A stretch of DNA of 64,000 nt from Glandiceps talaboti (lineage: Eukaryota > Hemichordata > Enteropneusta > Spengelidae): assembly GCF_964340395.1 (NCBI RefSeq), contig NC_135554.1:20675592-20739591 (forward strand), written 5' to 3'. This document shows positions 16,201 through 28,518 of this stretch, piece after piece. The notes under the pieces are model-generated. The model did not search any database. It was not told the DNA's origin and worked only from the letters and a program-made list of their open reading frames with translations. The position numbers were made by a program, and so were the translations under genes. How positions within the stretch are numbered: the first letter of the stretch is position 1; every line of letters starts with the position of its first letter.

Positions 16201-19200
16201 AAACTATTTATTAGTGTTCACAGTGACATAAAATGTAACATTTTATGTCTGCTAGTCTGGTGTAGTTATCAATGATTAGTTCATTTACATAGCTGGCAGA
16301 ATTTCTTTTCTCACTACTCTATCCGCCAAATATTGTGAATGTTGAATTATTTTCCCTTGTGTTGAATCTTGTGATTGTCACATGAATAAATCTACTTTTT
16401 TATTTCTTTTCAGAGGATAAATTAATTAATTTAGACCCACATCTCTGTCAGGATGTAGTGGATATGAGATCAAAGGATTTTCCACTTACGGTAAACATGT
16501 CTTTTCACTTCTGGCAGATTTTCATATATCGCTAACTTGAAGTCTCGGTGTTTTAGCTGAAAGTGTGCAAACCCTGATAAAGTTGTATAGATTTCCATCC
16601 CTTATACCATAGTTTAGGTTGAAGACATGGGTAAAAGGTTAAAGGGGGGGGGGGGGGGGCTCAGTTAGATTTTTCTTTCAACAGAAACACAGACTTTTAA
16701 TTGTCGTTAAAGAGATTTGCTACAAAATAAATCTTGAAAAGAATTGGTAATTTCATGAAATTTCGCATACATGATCTTTGATATGGAAATGTATTAAAAA
16801 ATGATACAAAGGGTCACTGCATTCATTTCCATGGAAACAAAGGCCAAACACAGGTGCCTTAAGAATGTAAAAATTGACAACCCTTTTTTGTACATTTGAA
16901 GTTAAAATAACATTTTTGTGTGGAAAAGATGTTTGACCTCACCTCTAGATGGAAATAATATCTTAATATCAAATGTCCACACCTCAAACTACAAACATTC
17001 TTTGAATTCGCCACCAGTGTTTATGTATTGAATGTAACAATTTGTAACTATTAACAATGAATTTCTGATGCAACATGTATTTATATCACACACTGTAGTT
17101 CATATTGAAGGTCCTGATGATGTTTAAGGTAAAGGGTCACACTTGGTATGGCACAACTTTAGGTCAAAGTTCAGCATTGAGACATAGTTGTCTTAATCTT
17201 ATCATCCAAGTTGACTGATAAATTTGAAGAGTGTGTTGCATAATTCCCATTTATTTAGACAATTATAGACTATTGTTAGAAATTTAGGAAATAGTAGTGG
17301 TGGAATATGCCATATTCCATGTACATAAGTTTGGCCATTTTGCACGTACAATCGCAAGAGAGTGACCCAGATTTGGCAAAGTTAGGATTAAAATGAGGTC
17401 AAGGTTGCTGATTGTATTACAATGCATGAAGCTGCTAACAAAATGTGTGTAAATGAACTCCCATGTGTACTTACGAGAGTATTTGGTAGTAGTGGTTGGG
17501 CATAATTTAATTACTGGTAGTTACTAATAAAACAGTACAGCAAGAATAACATGGAAAACGAGTAGTAACTTCATGTATGCTTTTTTCGTACTCCCTATAT
17601 CAAACTATTGTGGCCCTCACTTTCAGCTCCAAAACAGCTTGCAAACAGTGCTCCTAGTAGCCAAACCATGACATTGTTTGATAACCAGAATATGACGTTT
17701 TTATATTGTAAGAAGATTGCCACTGTGCAGAGAGACAACTACTTGTTAATAGCAAAGTGATTGATAAATCTACAGTATTTTTGTTAAAGTCAGTAAGAAG
17801 GTAAAATTTAGTTGAGTTCCTCAGTCATTTACTAGGGTTCTCAAACACAATGGTAAACTGTGTTGTAATCTATATTATCTAATTTGCCCCCTTCTGTTAT
17901 CAGGATTCCATAACCCTAGCAAACACACTGATCTGTGATTTCTGAGTTTACTGTGAATAATCAACAACAAACTGTTATTGTATGATTCAAGATATTTTTA
18001 AAGGGATTGATTTTCAAAATTCATAAACTCAGAGCAGTAGGACCATGACTATCTTTAGGAGTTGTTAACTAGTGTCATTGTGTGATAAACTATGATCTGC
18101 CTTCCTTTAACAGCGCCCTCTCTGGTATAAACATGCTCTCATACAGTCCGTTTGTTTCTGTCCCCCCCCCCTTGTGATAGTGTTCAATATGTTCCTATTG
18201 TTTTCTTATATTGCAGTCCTTCCATTGTATGTCTCCACGTAAGATGTCTTTCCAAAAAATGGACCCCAGTTGTACTGTAGGTTTCTACTGTAAAACCCAA
18301 GAGGATTTCAAACAATTTTGTAGATATACAGAAGAGGTGAGTGTACATTAACATTGGAATAGTTGATAAACTCTCCCTCTCCGTCAACACTAAAACACAG
18401 ACTATTTTACAGACTATAATAAACGAATACAAAAAATGGTTATAAATGACCAGGTTTTGATTCTCCGTCAGACACAATCGATGGTCAAAATTATTGTAAA
18501 CAGGAATGAAACCACAAATAAAAAGTTGTATATTTTGTTTCAAGTATTCCAGAAGACGTATACAGATTAGTAGAAATTGTATATGTTGGATTTGGTGTTA
18601 AACTGTCTTTACTCATAAATAGGTGTGTTTTTCTGTGCGTATTTTAGATTGTAAGATATGTCTTATTGTGCACGCTTCTGAACTTCAGCATGGCATGACC
18701 GGTTGTATCTTACAGACTATGCGTATTTGTACTCGTTCGCTTTAGAGACACTATACGTTAGTCCATTTTCCAGAGATTGTCATTGAAACACAATCCATTA
18801 TAGTACCTCACACAATCAATGTTGAATGAAAAATATTGATTTTTATACCCTTTTTTTTTATGTCAAGACAAACTGTGTCTACATCACTGGTTCTTCAGTG
18901 CTCACAATATGAGTCAAAATATTCCAAATAATCATTACATTCCCTAATTTTTCATAGCTAATACTTTTGGAGATATATCAAACTATTCATGACATGAGAG
19001 TTTACTCATCTAGCAACTTGTACAGGTATTTTTCCTTGGCTGAATGAAGAAAAATATTGGGGAATAACATCTAATTCTACAGGGACTGGCACTAAAACAC
19101 ACTCCATTTTGTTAATTGGTCGACAGATTTTAGATTCCACCAAACATGCAGGGGATTATCCTATGTTTGTCTTCAGTGAAGGCTGTAGTCATGAGAATGA

Positions 19201-19306
19201 AGTACCATTGTCTCAACGAAACAAACCAGATAGGCTACTAAGAGTACGTCATTTCGATGCTGACGGCAGACCAAAGTCACGTACAGAAGAATTTGTATTC
19301 CTTTGA
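10279..19306 (+). CDS. ATG4: ATG4C/ATG4D-type cysteine protease
   Basis: Nine exons: 10279-10396, 11707-11790, 12878-13093, 13940-14126, 14693-14769, 15708-15938, 16414-16490, 18217-18336 and 19127-19306. They join to 429 aa (human ATG4C is 458). ATG4 proteases trim the C-terminus of ATG8/LC3/GABARAP and release them from lipid in autophagy. Seen here: WNNMKYGW near the N-terminus, the catalytic motif [11 protein letters not shown] (Cys119), [33 protein letters not shown], the Asp-Pro-His catalytic pair (Asp312, His314), [17 protein letters not shown], and a C-terminal EEFVFL that resembles the LC3-interacting tail of ATG4C. The WNNMKYGW and PSCTVGFYC contexts place it with ATG4C/D rather than A/B. 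The first ATG of the open stretch has a GCCATGG context. The caspase site DEVD of human ATG4C/D is absent (DQTE here). Confidence 0.95.
10512..10684. mobile_element. Inverted-repeat (foldback) element in ATG4 intron 1
   Basis: The left arm TCCTGCTCGCAGACAGAG and the complement of the right arm (TCCTGTTTGCAGACGGAG) match with few differences and continue into AAGTC. The interior has its own small palindrome built on ATGGATGTATTA. It is 173 bp with no frame. A target-site duplication is not clear, so the class is unassigned. Confidence 0.65.
13390..13456. repeat. Short foldback repeat, relative of 24166-24228
   Basis: Contains TATTCCTCTTTCTC, then a GTAC-rich middle, then CAAATACTCTAGGG, in ATG4 intron 3. 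It resembles the 24 kb copy in inverted orientation. Decayed and without visible ends. Confidence 0.4.
16491..18216 (+). other. ATG4 intron 7 (1.7 kb)
   Basis: Non-coding between the exon carrying the catalytic Asp-His and the exon starting SFHCMSPRK. It contains poly-G (about 16645-16660) and poly-C (about 18164-18173) runs. No inserted gene or clear transposon was recognised. Confidence 0.7.
18880..19100. repeat. Dispersed decayed repeat (relatives near 32.9 kb and 40.8 kb)
   Basis: Shares GAGTCAAAAT, an ATTAC-TTCCC-AATTTTTC stretch and an inverted AATATTTTTCTTCATTCAG block with 32885-33150. Part of the block recurs near 40860-40910. It directly abuts ATG4 exon 9. Ends are not resolved. 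Confidence 0.4.
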
Positions 19307-19879
19307 GGAATGGAAAACTCATGGATTGTAGATAAATATCAAAATTGTAATATAAATGGATACCATGGTAACAAAAAGTCAGTTAGATGAAAATTTGAAA
19401 TAAGATGTGTCAAACGTTAGAAGCAGTAGGTCCAACTTGACCAAACTACCTAGAATATCATGTACTGTAGCAGCAGTTTTATATTGGTAAAGTACAAAAA
19501 GTTACTTGTTATGTCGTCTTATCATATTTACATGAATGGTAGTGTAGATTAATAGAAATGGTTGGCACATGTGAATACACTCTTTTACATGTGTAGTAGT
19601 GTATTTGCATATTTCAACGTGATGCAAATGAGTATGCAAATATATTGTAATGATCTAATGCTGCTGCACTCCAAATACAAGATGGCTGCTCTTGAGCTTG
19701 AGCAGTCCTGTGACTGGAATACTAGTATATCAAGAATACATTCGTTATCAGCATGACATCTGGAAAGGACAAAGTCATACAGTGGAAAATTTACAGTTGT
19801 AGCAATGCGATCTGTTGCTTCTTTTTAGCTTTTAAGGGACAAGTCTATAGGGACCTATACGGATTTGATCCATGTGTAC

Positions 19880-20140
19880 GTGTATGCATGCATGTCCAGC
19901 TGTATCTCTGACATGCATAAGCCAACTTCTTTCAAACCTAGCACAAAGGTGAGATCTAGCAATGACACAGTCATATAGGGGAAGATTTAATGCATTTGTT
20001 GCATCACTGTAGCTCCCAATGGATGAAATCCAGAGGGGGGCTATTGGAATGGGTTCTCTGTGTGTGTGCATGTCCAGCCATATTTCTGATGTACACAAGC
20101 TATTTTCTTCCAAACATAGCACAAAGGTGACATGGTAGGA
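19880..20140. repeat. Two direct copies of a decayed dispersed repeat
   Basis: CATGTCCAGC followed by TATNTCTGA, then TAGCACAAAGGTGA, occurs at about 19888-19955 and again at about 20068-20133, with moderate divergence. A looser relative lies near 23170-23290. Possibly fragments of one older transposon; the class is not assigned. Confidence 0.5.
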
Positions 20141-21879
20141 TGGTCAGCATATGCACACCACTTATATTCACAACCTTGTCAACTTTGACAGCCATCTATC
20201 AAGTACATATTAGCCGTCACAATGGAATAATCAATGCATTTAATATGTAGTACATGTATACTGGTAGTTACTGTTCTTAAAAGACAGACTGAGACTTTTC
20301 CCTTTAGGTGTATATAATATATATATAATGTACTATGTATTACATATCAATGCAGAATGACCATGTTTCATACACTATCAGTGTAATCACATATGAATTA
20401 TAACATGGACTGTCATGCAGAATGAATTCACTCAAACATTATCACTAAAAGGCAGTGATGTCATTGGCAATATGATTCAAGTAATGACCATTCAGGTATT
20501 TCCAATATTTTATCTTTAAGTAGTTGTGAACATGTGAACAAGTATGTTGTCACTGTTAGCTAGTCAGATGAATTGTAATATACATACCATATTTAACTGT
20601 CAGTGTTTTGTACTCAGAGCTGAGTAAATATAAATGTCATACTTTTTGTAAATGTTTTGTTGAGGTCACCAGTCGTAGATGACCTTTGAACTTTGACATA
20701 CAATATGGTAGTGTGATTGCTGAAAGGAGGAACATGGCCTATGCTGCACTACATAGAAGTCTCACCAAAGAGAGCCCTCGGAGGCCTAGGTACAACTATT
20801 TTCATTGAAATTATAGAAGTCATTGTAACCTTTGACTATATCTACTTCAGGTTTCTAAAATAATATAAATTGTGATTGTCGTACATTTTGCCAAATATCA
20901 TGTGTATAAAGATCCAAGTTTTTGCTAAGGATGGTAAGTAGGTAAAATGTACTTGTGTTCCCCCACCAAAATTAAGGTACAAGATATGGAAGTCTATGCA
21001 AGTTTTACCAGATTTCTCCATTCTGTTAATGCTTGGGTTCCCAAAGATAAGCAAAAACACTGATTCAGTGGTCATGTCACAGTCTAGCAACTAAATGTTT
21101 GCGCTCATTTTTTACAATCTCTCCATATATAGTCAAATGGACAAATTCTACAGAAAATCTAGCTCCTGCTGGGGAAAGGTTGAACAGCGCATGTCAGTAG
21201 TACAATGCATGTCAGTAGTAATCTGTCACACACTGACAGGCAGTTATAATCGGTTTCTTCATTCAGTTTGCTACAAACCTCCAGTCGTAAAGTAAGTCAC
21301 CATGAGAATGTGACAATGTCATCATATTTATATCAACTCTCCAATAGCATTAAACTACCGCTGTCGATGGTAAGAACAGAATGCTATGCTAGAGAAAGCA
21401 ATTTGACTATACGATGGAGAGAAAGATCAGAAAATGAGCTCACACATATACTAGTAGTTTCTAAACTACGTCAGTCAAATCTGAATGCAAGATCATCATG
21501 ATGTAAACTTTCAGTGTACATGCACAAGAACACAACATTGCAGATAAAATCATACATAATTCTGTTTTGTACAAGATATTGGAGAACATAATCATTGCCT
21601 AACAGTCTCATTGTGCTGTATACACAACAGTATCATAAATTACAATTGATTTGTGACATAATGTCATTTTTCTTTCTTATTCAAATAATAGTAATAAATG
21701 AACTGATTTTAGCATAAAACTGTATGTATTCATACTGGATGTTTTTTGTGAATGTGTGAATGTCTCTCTCCATGGACAAATGTTGCCAGATATCAGAATT
21801 TCAATGTAACATATTTCCTTGATGTTGAGTAATCTTTTCCTTCATTCTTGCATAATTCTGCAAAGTGTCACTATGACTT

Positions 21880-22236
21880 AATAATAATAATAATGATAGT
21901 TTCTTATATAGCGCTTTCCCACTCCGTGCTCAAAGCGCTTTACAATTATTACCCCTGGCTCGGATCAGAACAGCACAACGGCCCTTTTAGTCTTCCTCAA
22001 CTCCCCGGGGAGCATACAATCCATTGCAGCCATTTAAGCGCATAGGATTAAAGCCTTCACATTGCAACCTACATCCTACCAGGTCCCCAGTTATACAGCT
22101 GGGTTGACTGAGGCACAGTCGTGGTTCAAGTCTTGCCCAAGGACTTTAGCCACTCAGAAACAAACAGCAGGCAGCGACGGGGCTCGAACCTGCAACCTGT
22201 AGATTCCAAGCCGGTCACGCTAACCATACACCCATC
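21880..22236 (-). mobile_element. tRNA-derived SINE
   Basis: Read on the minus strand, the head has an A-box-like TGGTTAGCGTGACCGG and a B-box-like GGTTCGAGCCCC with tRNA-like spacing. A body of about 280 bp follows, and the 3' end (AAAGCGCTATATAAG) finishes in an ATT-repeat tail at 21880-21893. ATGACT flanks both ends (21874-21879 and 22237-22242), a likely target-site duplication. A GCGCTATATAA tail before a short repeat is typical of SINEs sharing a tail with a partner LINE; the partner is not identified. Confidence 0.85.
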
Positions 22237-24165
22237 ATGACTCCACACTTTGACTACTAAGTTCATCCAACAAAGATAATTACACTGCATACCAAACCCA
22301 GGCCCACTGTATACTGTACATATGCATGCAGTTAACATTGTTGATGTACTTTGTTAGGTAGCCCGCAAACAAAAGATGCATTCAAAAACTGCCTTAACTG
22401 TGGTATCTATAAAATGTTATGCAGTGGTGGTAAAAGTCATGTCTATTGTATGTCTACCAATCATTAAACTATTAACAGCATTGTAAACATGGTATTCAAA
22501 ACTTCACAGGACATTTCTTGGTTACTTTTGAATGCCTAACCCTAACCCAAAGTCATTTGCTTTTGAGTGTGAATATTTCTGTAAAACCAAATAACTGTAT
22601 GATGTCTTTTGATTGTGTGATCTAGATACTGTAAACCTGGAAATTTTCACAAAAGACTTATCTTCACTATTTCACTGGACAGCAACAATGCAAAAATAAG
22701 TAGTGACTAAAATACCTTCTTGTACATGAACACAATACATCAGTCTGGTATTAGTAAAACAAGTAGTGCTTGAGAAATAGCTGAAGAGTATAAAATTGCA
22801 AAATTTTCTAGTAGTGAAAATATTAAGGTTTATAGTATTTATTGTATTGTTTCTGTCTCTAGCAGTCCTGGCAGTTTACTCTAAGTTAGTTGTCAAATTT
22901 TGTTAAAGGCCCACTTCAGATTGGCTTTGAAATATGGTTGTTTGGCAGAGCTAAAGAAAATGCTGGTCCAAAACAAAAGAATGATGTCCATGACTAACTT
23001 GAGGAAACAGGATTGAAACAAACCCAACTTGACTTGCTTCATTGTCATGCTTTGAAGCAGAGGCACAACTAACAATCTGCCTTGCAACATGTAATACTAT
23101 GTAATACCATATCATTCAGTTTTCAGCCCCCAATGGGAGGGGGGGGGGGGGAATTATGATGGGCTCTATTTGTCCATGTATGCACCTGTCCACAGAAAAT
23201 AGAGACTCCATTGAAGTGTCTACCCCAATTTTATCAGGTGCAAGCTTTCTTTTAAGACTTCAAAGTTGACCTTGACCTTTTGACCAATTACCAAAATAAA
23301 ACTATTCTGTGCATATTGCTGACACTGGTATTTAAATGTTGCCAATTTTTTTTTTCATCTTGGGCACATTAAATAAAGAACAAGGGTAATACATGCATTT
23401 ACTTCATCCATTAGTCTTACAGAAGTAAAGTTTTGAGGAAGGTGGGAGTGAAGACTTGTTCTTTCTTTCTTGAATAGTTAAATGACCAGTTTCTGTATTA
23501 AACAGATCCTTTATTTGGAATATCCATTCCTTTTTAAAAATTTAATGATATGTAACGAGGAAATAAGTTTAAAGCTTGATATAAACATCTCTTTATTCAT
23601 TAAAAAATAGTGAAATTTCTCTATACATAACAGTTCTGTCACTTAGACTGTTACCGGTAGTACCATGGTTTTGATTTTTGCATTACTAGACTATCTGTTC
23701 ATTTGTGACAGCACATAATAGAAACCCAAAGTGAGATTGTTGACGTTAATAAGGCCATTCGTTTCTTTTCTTCTCTTTCTAAATACAGCTCATCGTCACG
23801 AGGATTCTCCAATTTATTTGTAGAGATACACCAGTAAAAACTCCACAAAACAGTCCTTGGTTGGTTGAGCACCTGTAATCAATTCTCTACAACCTTTAAC
23901 ACCTAAGTAAAGCAATTCTACTGTATGTCACATTCATTTATGGCATCCACATCAGAGTGAAATAACACAGCTTCCAGTTCTAATTAGTTCTAATTCTAAT
24001 TACTTACTTTTACTGACATGATGAATGTTTGTAAGGATAAAGAACACTGTTTCAATATCCTTAATTGTAAGACTAGTATGCGGTCCTTGTAATTTAGTCA
24101 ATTTGTAAACAATGTTGCCTGCTTATGAAAACCAACTGATTACAGTGAATGATAGTCACATGATT

Positions 24166-24228
24166 ATACTCCTCTTTCTCTACAGGGGTATTTGGTTGTA
24201 CTCAAATTGGGAAAAAGAGGAATATACA
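24166..24228. repeat. 63-bp foldback element
   Basis: The left arm TACTCCTCTTTCTC and the right arm's complement TATTCCTCTTTTTC form inverted ends around a GTATTTGGTTGTACTC core. It is related to 13390-13456. Too short to classify. Confidence 0.5.
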
Positions 24229-24689
24229 CCCCATGAGATCTAGACAAAGTTCTTTGACATCTGTATCTTACTTTGCTTCTTAATGGAACATTGTTTAACA
24301 GATTTATTACATTTAAAGTGACACTAGTCTAGCTGTTAGACCCTCGGCCACTTGTGCAACTTTTAAAACAAAAATGAGCTGAGGGCGTCTTCAATATTTA
24401 TTCGGTCACAGATCTGAGGTCTTACTACTGGACTAAGTGACCATGACATACTGAGCTCATAATTAAAAGCAATTGAAAGAGTGGAATCTTACCCCCAATA
24501 TGAACCCTAAATGATTGTGGCACACAATTAATTATTAGGATGTTCTCGGTTTTAATAGCACCATCAACAGCTGTATCTTGGAGTCATATACACATGTATT
24601 ATCCCCAAGGATAAAAGTAACAATATCTGCCCATACTCTGTATTATTCCGAATATAAATCTACAAAACCCAAACTCTGTATTCCAAATC

Positions 24690-26579
24690 TTACACAATCC
24701 TCCCTACATAGATACTTTTAGGATAAGCTTTGAGTAACTCTGGCCATTGCACAAATAGTTTGTCAGCGAAATAGTACAAAATCTTTCCAGAGAGAGATAA
24801 AGAATCAACCCGACATATGCTTTCCACATATACTACATGGACTTTCTTGACACCAAGGAACTGAAAGAGATCAAAAGAAACAACAGTATTAAATGTAGAA
24901 TTTACCCATGGCACTATGTATCATGTAAAAGAAATGTCAAGAGGTGAAAAAAACATTTGAATTTAAAGATGTCCTACTACATCGTTGCCTAGTAACAACA
25001 TCCTTGTCAAGGCCCATGATTTAATCCTATGTACCTCCTCACATAAGTGTTATCTCATCAGTGGCATTATAAGGATTTTATTTGTTTTTTTCTCTATTTT
25101 CTTAACTCTGTCTGTCAACTGTTTTTCTCACCTAAATTTCAATCCTAATCTGACATAGGTGTCTAAATTCACAAGGCAGTATACTCAACATTGCTTTCAA
25201 ACAATAGACCTGTTACCAGTTCCAAGATGCATTGTGCGTCTCTGCATACAATGCCATACATTGTTTACGCGCTGAGGGGTTTGCACTGCTACTCAGGGGG
25301 ATGGCCGTCACCTGACTGTATCCTGAGTTCACCTGTAAAATCCTTCTCTGTAATTGATGGCATTTAGTCTTTGTTCCATAAAATCACTCATAATCAAAGA
25401 CGTCAACACGTCTTTCCATTTCCTGATGAAAATGTTATTTCAAACATAATAAAGACAAAACAAGACTAAACGTAACATAAGCGATGTCCTGCTGCACAAT
25501 GCATCTTGGAATCGGAAAATTGACTATTGTATTATCAGTATTTTAGAGAACTAAGAATATTGACTCCATTGGTGTAATGAGGGATCGAAAGGTTTAGCCA
25601 CATGGGCATTATATAACTATCATACACATCGTCATCATCGTAAGAATTATAGTCACAGAATTAATTGCACAAAAGAGTGAACTAAAGTTTGAGAATTTTA
25701 TTGACTGAATTATTAAAATATTCTGATTTCAAATAACTTACTGTTAATGTGAGTGCTGCAGCACATAGAGGTATACAAGTACCTGGACCATTACATAACA
25801 CCTATACAAAGAAGACCATAAAACACTGGATGATTTAAATGTGTGATGTTTGTGGTGGACTACTGGAATTAAACACGAATGATGGGTCTAAAGGTACTCA
25901 TCTGACAAAAAGTAATTTTGTCAAATTTTAATTTTAAATTATGATAAGAATCTACATTCAAAGGTAATGTGATCAGAGTTTAGGATGATACATGTACTTT
26001 CTCCAAAAGGTCTATGTATCAGGGTGCATTTTTCATGATCAAGTGATGTTGTCACTTTATGATGTGAACATACTGAACAGGACCATCTATCATACATGAA
26101 CAAGACTGACAGTATGCAGTGAAAAGTTGAATTGACTTACTAGATCTGGTAATGCTTTGAAAACCATTGGAAAGGCATGAAATGTGGCATTGACTGTAGT
26201 TAACACTGTGGTTACCCATGACTGGTGAACTTCACGACTCCTTGGTATTCTTTTTAACATGTACTGTTAAGGGGGGAAAATATTAAAAGTGAACAATCTT
26301 CAGTGACAAATGTCTATAAATTGTGCAATCATTCAAAAGCTTTCAAACAGAAATAAATAACTCTGACAAGTACAAGTCATGTACATTGTATTCAGGGTTT
26401 AAGAAGCAAAATAATTAATTTGACTTTACATTAGTTACAAGTGTGAAATTATCATTATATTCACATTTACATTCATATTCAGAAGTGACCTCAAATTTGA
26501 ATGTGAATATGACAATAAATGCATGCCTTCATCAAAATGGTATCTAACAATGGCCCTGATGTATGTAGTATTTAGTGCA

Positions 26580-26638
<59 letters not shown>

Positions 26639-27949
26639 TGTGTGTGTGTGTGTGTCTGTGTCTGTGTCTGTGTCTCTGTGTGTAGATGGATCAACATCAA
26701 AATTATAAATACCTGGTTTCCCAGCTCTGATTTCTTCATGGTTTCAAGTTTGATAATTTTTTCTTGACTCATTTTGTCAGTGTCAGCCATGACATAGATT
26801 CTTGGTTCATAATTAGCAGACACACCACTTAATAGTCGCAACATTTCAGATGTATGGCCACCTGTAATCAGTTTATAAGCAAAAATTGGAAACTGGCTCA
26901 AAAAAAATTTCTGAACAATTCTAAACCAGTTTTGGCACACTTACCATTATTGATTTTCTGTAAATATTTCGCATATCTCTACTTCATTTTGGTCTGAAGT
27001 CAGAAAAATACTTAGTACTCAGTATATCATATAAGAATTTTGATTTACAAATTGACTAAATTACAAAAATTTTGATTTATAAGTGACAAATATTTCTACT
27101 TTATTTTGATTTCACGGTGACCATGTTCACAGATCATCTTCCCCTGTGTGTCAGTTTGATTATATTTATCACAGATTGAGAAAATGAAAGGAATGTATCA
27201 AAAAGTGCAAGGTGTCATTGTTAATTAGTCCGTAGGTATCATAGGGGCAATAAATGTGTTGTTGTTCTCCAGTTGACAGTGAGTAGTGGGGATACAAAAG
27301 GAACTTGATCTTTCTTGGTGACTGTATAAGTATAATTATTTGTCAAAATAGTCACTGGGACACATAGAGAAAAGTTTCCTTCATTACAGAAGATACAAAT
27401 CATGCTTATGTTAGAGCGTCCAACCATGGATCCATTATTGACGTACTTTTGATCCGATAATAGATCCATGGTCCAACCATGGGGGATACTTCCATGGTCC
27501 AACCTATTCATATATCCCAACTCCCTAGCTTGAATACAAATGTCCATCTATTGTCCATCCAGTCAGTGTCTACTGTTCTATATTCTTGCCTTTTACTTGC
27601 ATGAACCTGAAGTGGTAACGTTCTATTTATATCCTCAAAGAGAACACCACAAATGGTACTTCTGTGCACTTCATTCAATCAAATACAATTTACAAAATAA
27701 TATTAATACTAATAGTAATAGTAATACACGTGACAAATTGTTCTCCGATCCCGTATGGAACATTTTTTTTCTGGTGATATTGTTACCTGATCCAAAAATT
27801 ATCATGGTCTTCAGTGGTCCATTTTTGTTATTTGGTAGTTCACATTTTCCAATACTGTTGAGCAATCTAAAGAGGCGGAAAACAGACAAAGAAAAGAGAA
27901 AAACAAGAATGTATGGGAGAACTTCCCAAACACTCAAGGCAGCTGCCAT
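24690..27949 (-). CDS. ALG14: ALG14, UDP-GlcNAc transferase membrane-anchor subunit
   Basis: Five exons on the minus strand: 27949-27787, 26861-26713, 26263-26141, 25801-25742 and 24860-24690. They join in frame to 221 aa (human 216). ALG14 anchors the catalytic subunit ALG13 on the cytosolic face of the ER, where the pair adds the second GlcNAc to dolichol-PP-GlcNAc in N-glycan assembly. The N-terminus (residues about 9-28) is a hydrophobic anchor. Then come GSGGHTSEMLRLL (about 53-65), ADTDKMS, RIPRSREVHQSW, LCNGPGTCIPLC (about 147-158), VVYVESICRVDSLSLSGK and the C-terminal FVQWPEL to YVGRIV, all hallmark ALG14 blocks. The ATG chosen gives MAAALS with A at -3; the open frame extends upstream but without another ATG. 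Confidence 0.96.
26581..26684. repeat. GT dinucleotide microsatellite in ALG14 intron 2
   Basis: Pure GT for about 56 bp, then GTCT variants. In the ALG14 transcript it reads as CA repeats starting about 30 nt after the exon 2 donor. Cys-Val frames on either strand are artefacts. Confidence 0.95.
27415..27512. repeat. Small foldback cluster of CCATGGATCC-type motifs in ALG14 intron 1
   Basis: GTCCAACCATGGATCCATTA faces an inverted ATAATAGATCCATGGTCC about 30 bp away, followed by two more ATGGTCCAACC-like pieces. No element ends or coding frame. Confidence 0.5.
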
Positions 27950-28518
27950 ATTGTTGACCTTTAACCCCGCCCTATCGGACAAAAAATAATTTTTGACACA
28001 TATAAAGATTAAGTAAGATTACGAGTCTACAGGGATACTTTTGCTTGATTTTATACGTCTATAGAATATAATTACATACATTGCAACATTTCGACATATT
28101 TTCAGAATTTTTTTCTCTTATATTCAGAATTTGACCATATTATTATTCACTTACCTAGGAGGTCTAATATAGACTAGGCATATCGGAGCAGAGTATCGGA
28201 GTACTTTGTTGACAACGGTGATCAGCTGGCTGACACGAAGGTCGTCTGTTTGTGCCTGTTTTGACTGAAATGGTGTCGAAGCAGACGATATTTCGACTTA
28301 AACGACATATTTAGTTACTACATGTATACATGGAACCATAAGGACGCAAGGAAAGGCAGTTAAAATAGATATAGAATTAGGGCTTTGGGATCAGACGAAA
28401 TTGAGATCCGTGACGAAATCGAAATTACTCGAACGTGTCAATATTGTCACGTCACTTATAGTGCATCGGTGAAATCGGACGGTATCGTCAAGTTTCGTCT
28501 ACGTACAGTCAAAAGAAG
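27950..28518. promoter_or_regulatory. Probable bidirectional promoter of ALG14 and TLCD4-like B
   Basis: This interval separates the ALG14 start codon (minus) from a candidate non-coding first exon of TLCD4-like B (plus). The part at about 28200-28510 has clearly more CpG than its surroundings (CGTGACG, CACGTCAC, TCGGACGG). The sequence ends in AAGAAG followed by GTGAGA at 28519, a good donor. A matching acceptor (TTGTAG) at 39787-39792 lies just before the coding exon. Transcription starts are inferred, not seen. Confidence 0.5.

Larger units (their letters stand above)
19307..24689. other. Intergenic region between ATG4 and ALG14 (convergent 3' ends)
   Basis: No gene supported in 5.4 kb. 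It holds the 3' ends of two converging genes, a duplicated dispersed repeat (19880-19960 and 20060-20135), a SINE (21880-22236), a poly-G run near 23140, a foldback near 24166-24228 and a sequence near 20930-21030 that recurs in ATG4 introns. Small open frames such as 19562-19756 and 21268-21501 have no recognised similarity. Confidence 0.6.

Noticed and set aside
27540-27989. 149-aa plus-strand frame over ALG14 exon 1
   Set aside because: Antisense shadow of ALG14 exon 1 and intron 1. The minus strand encodes the recognisable protein.
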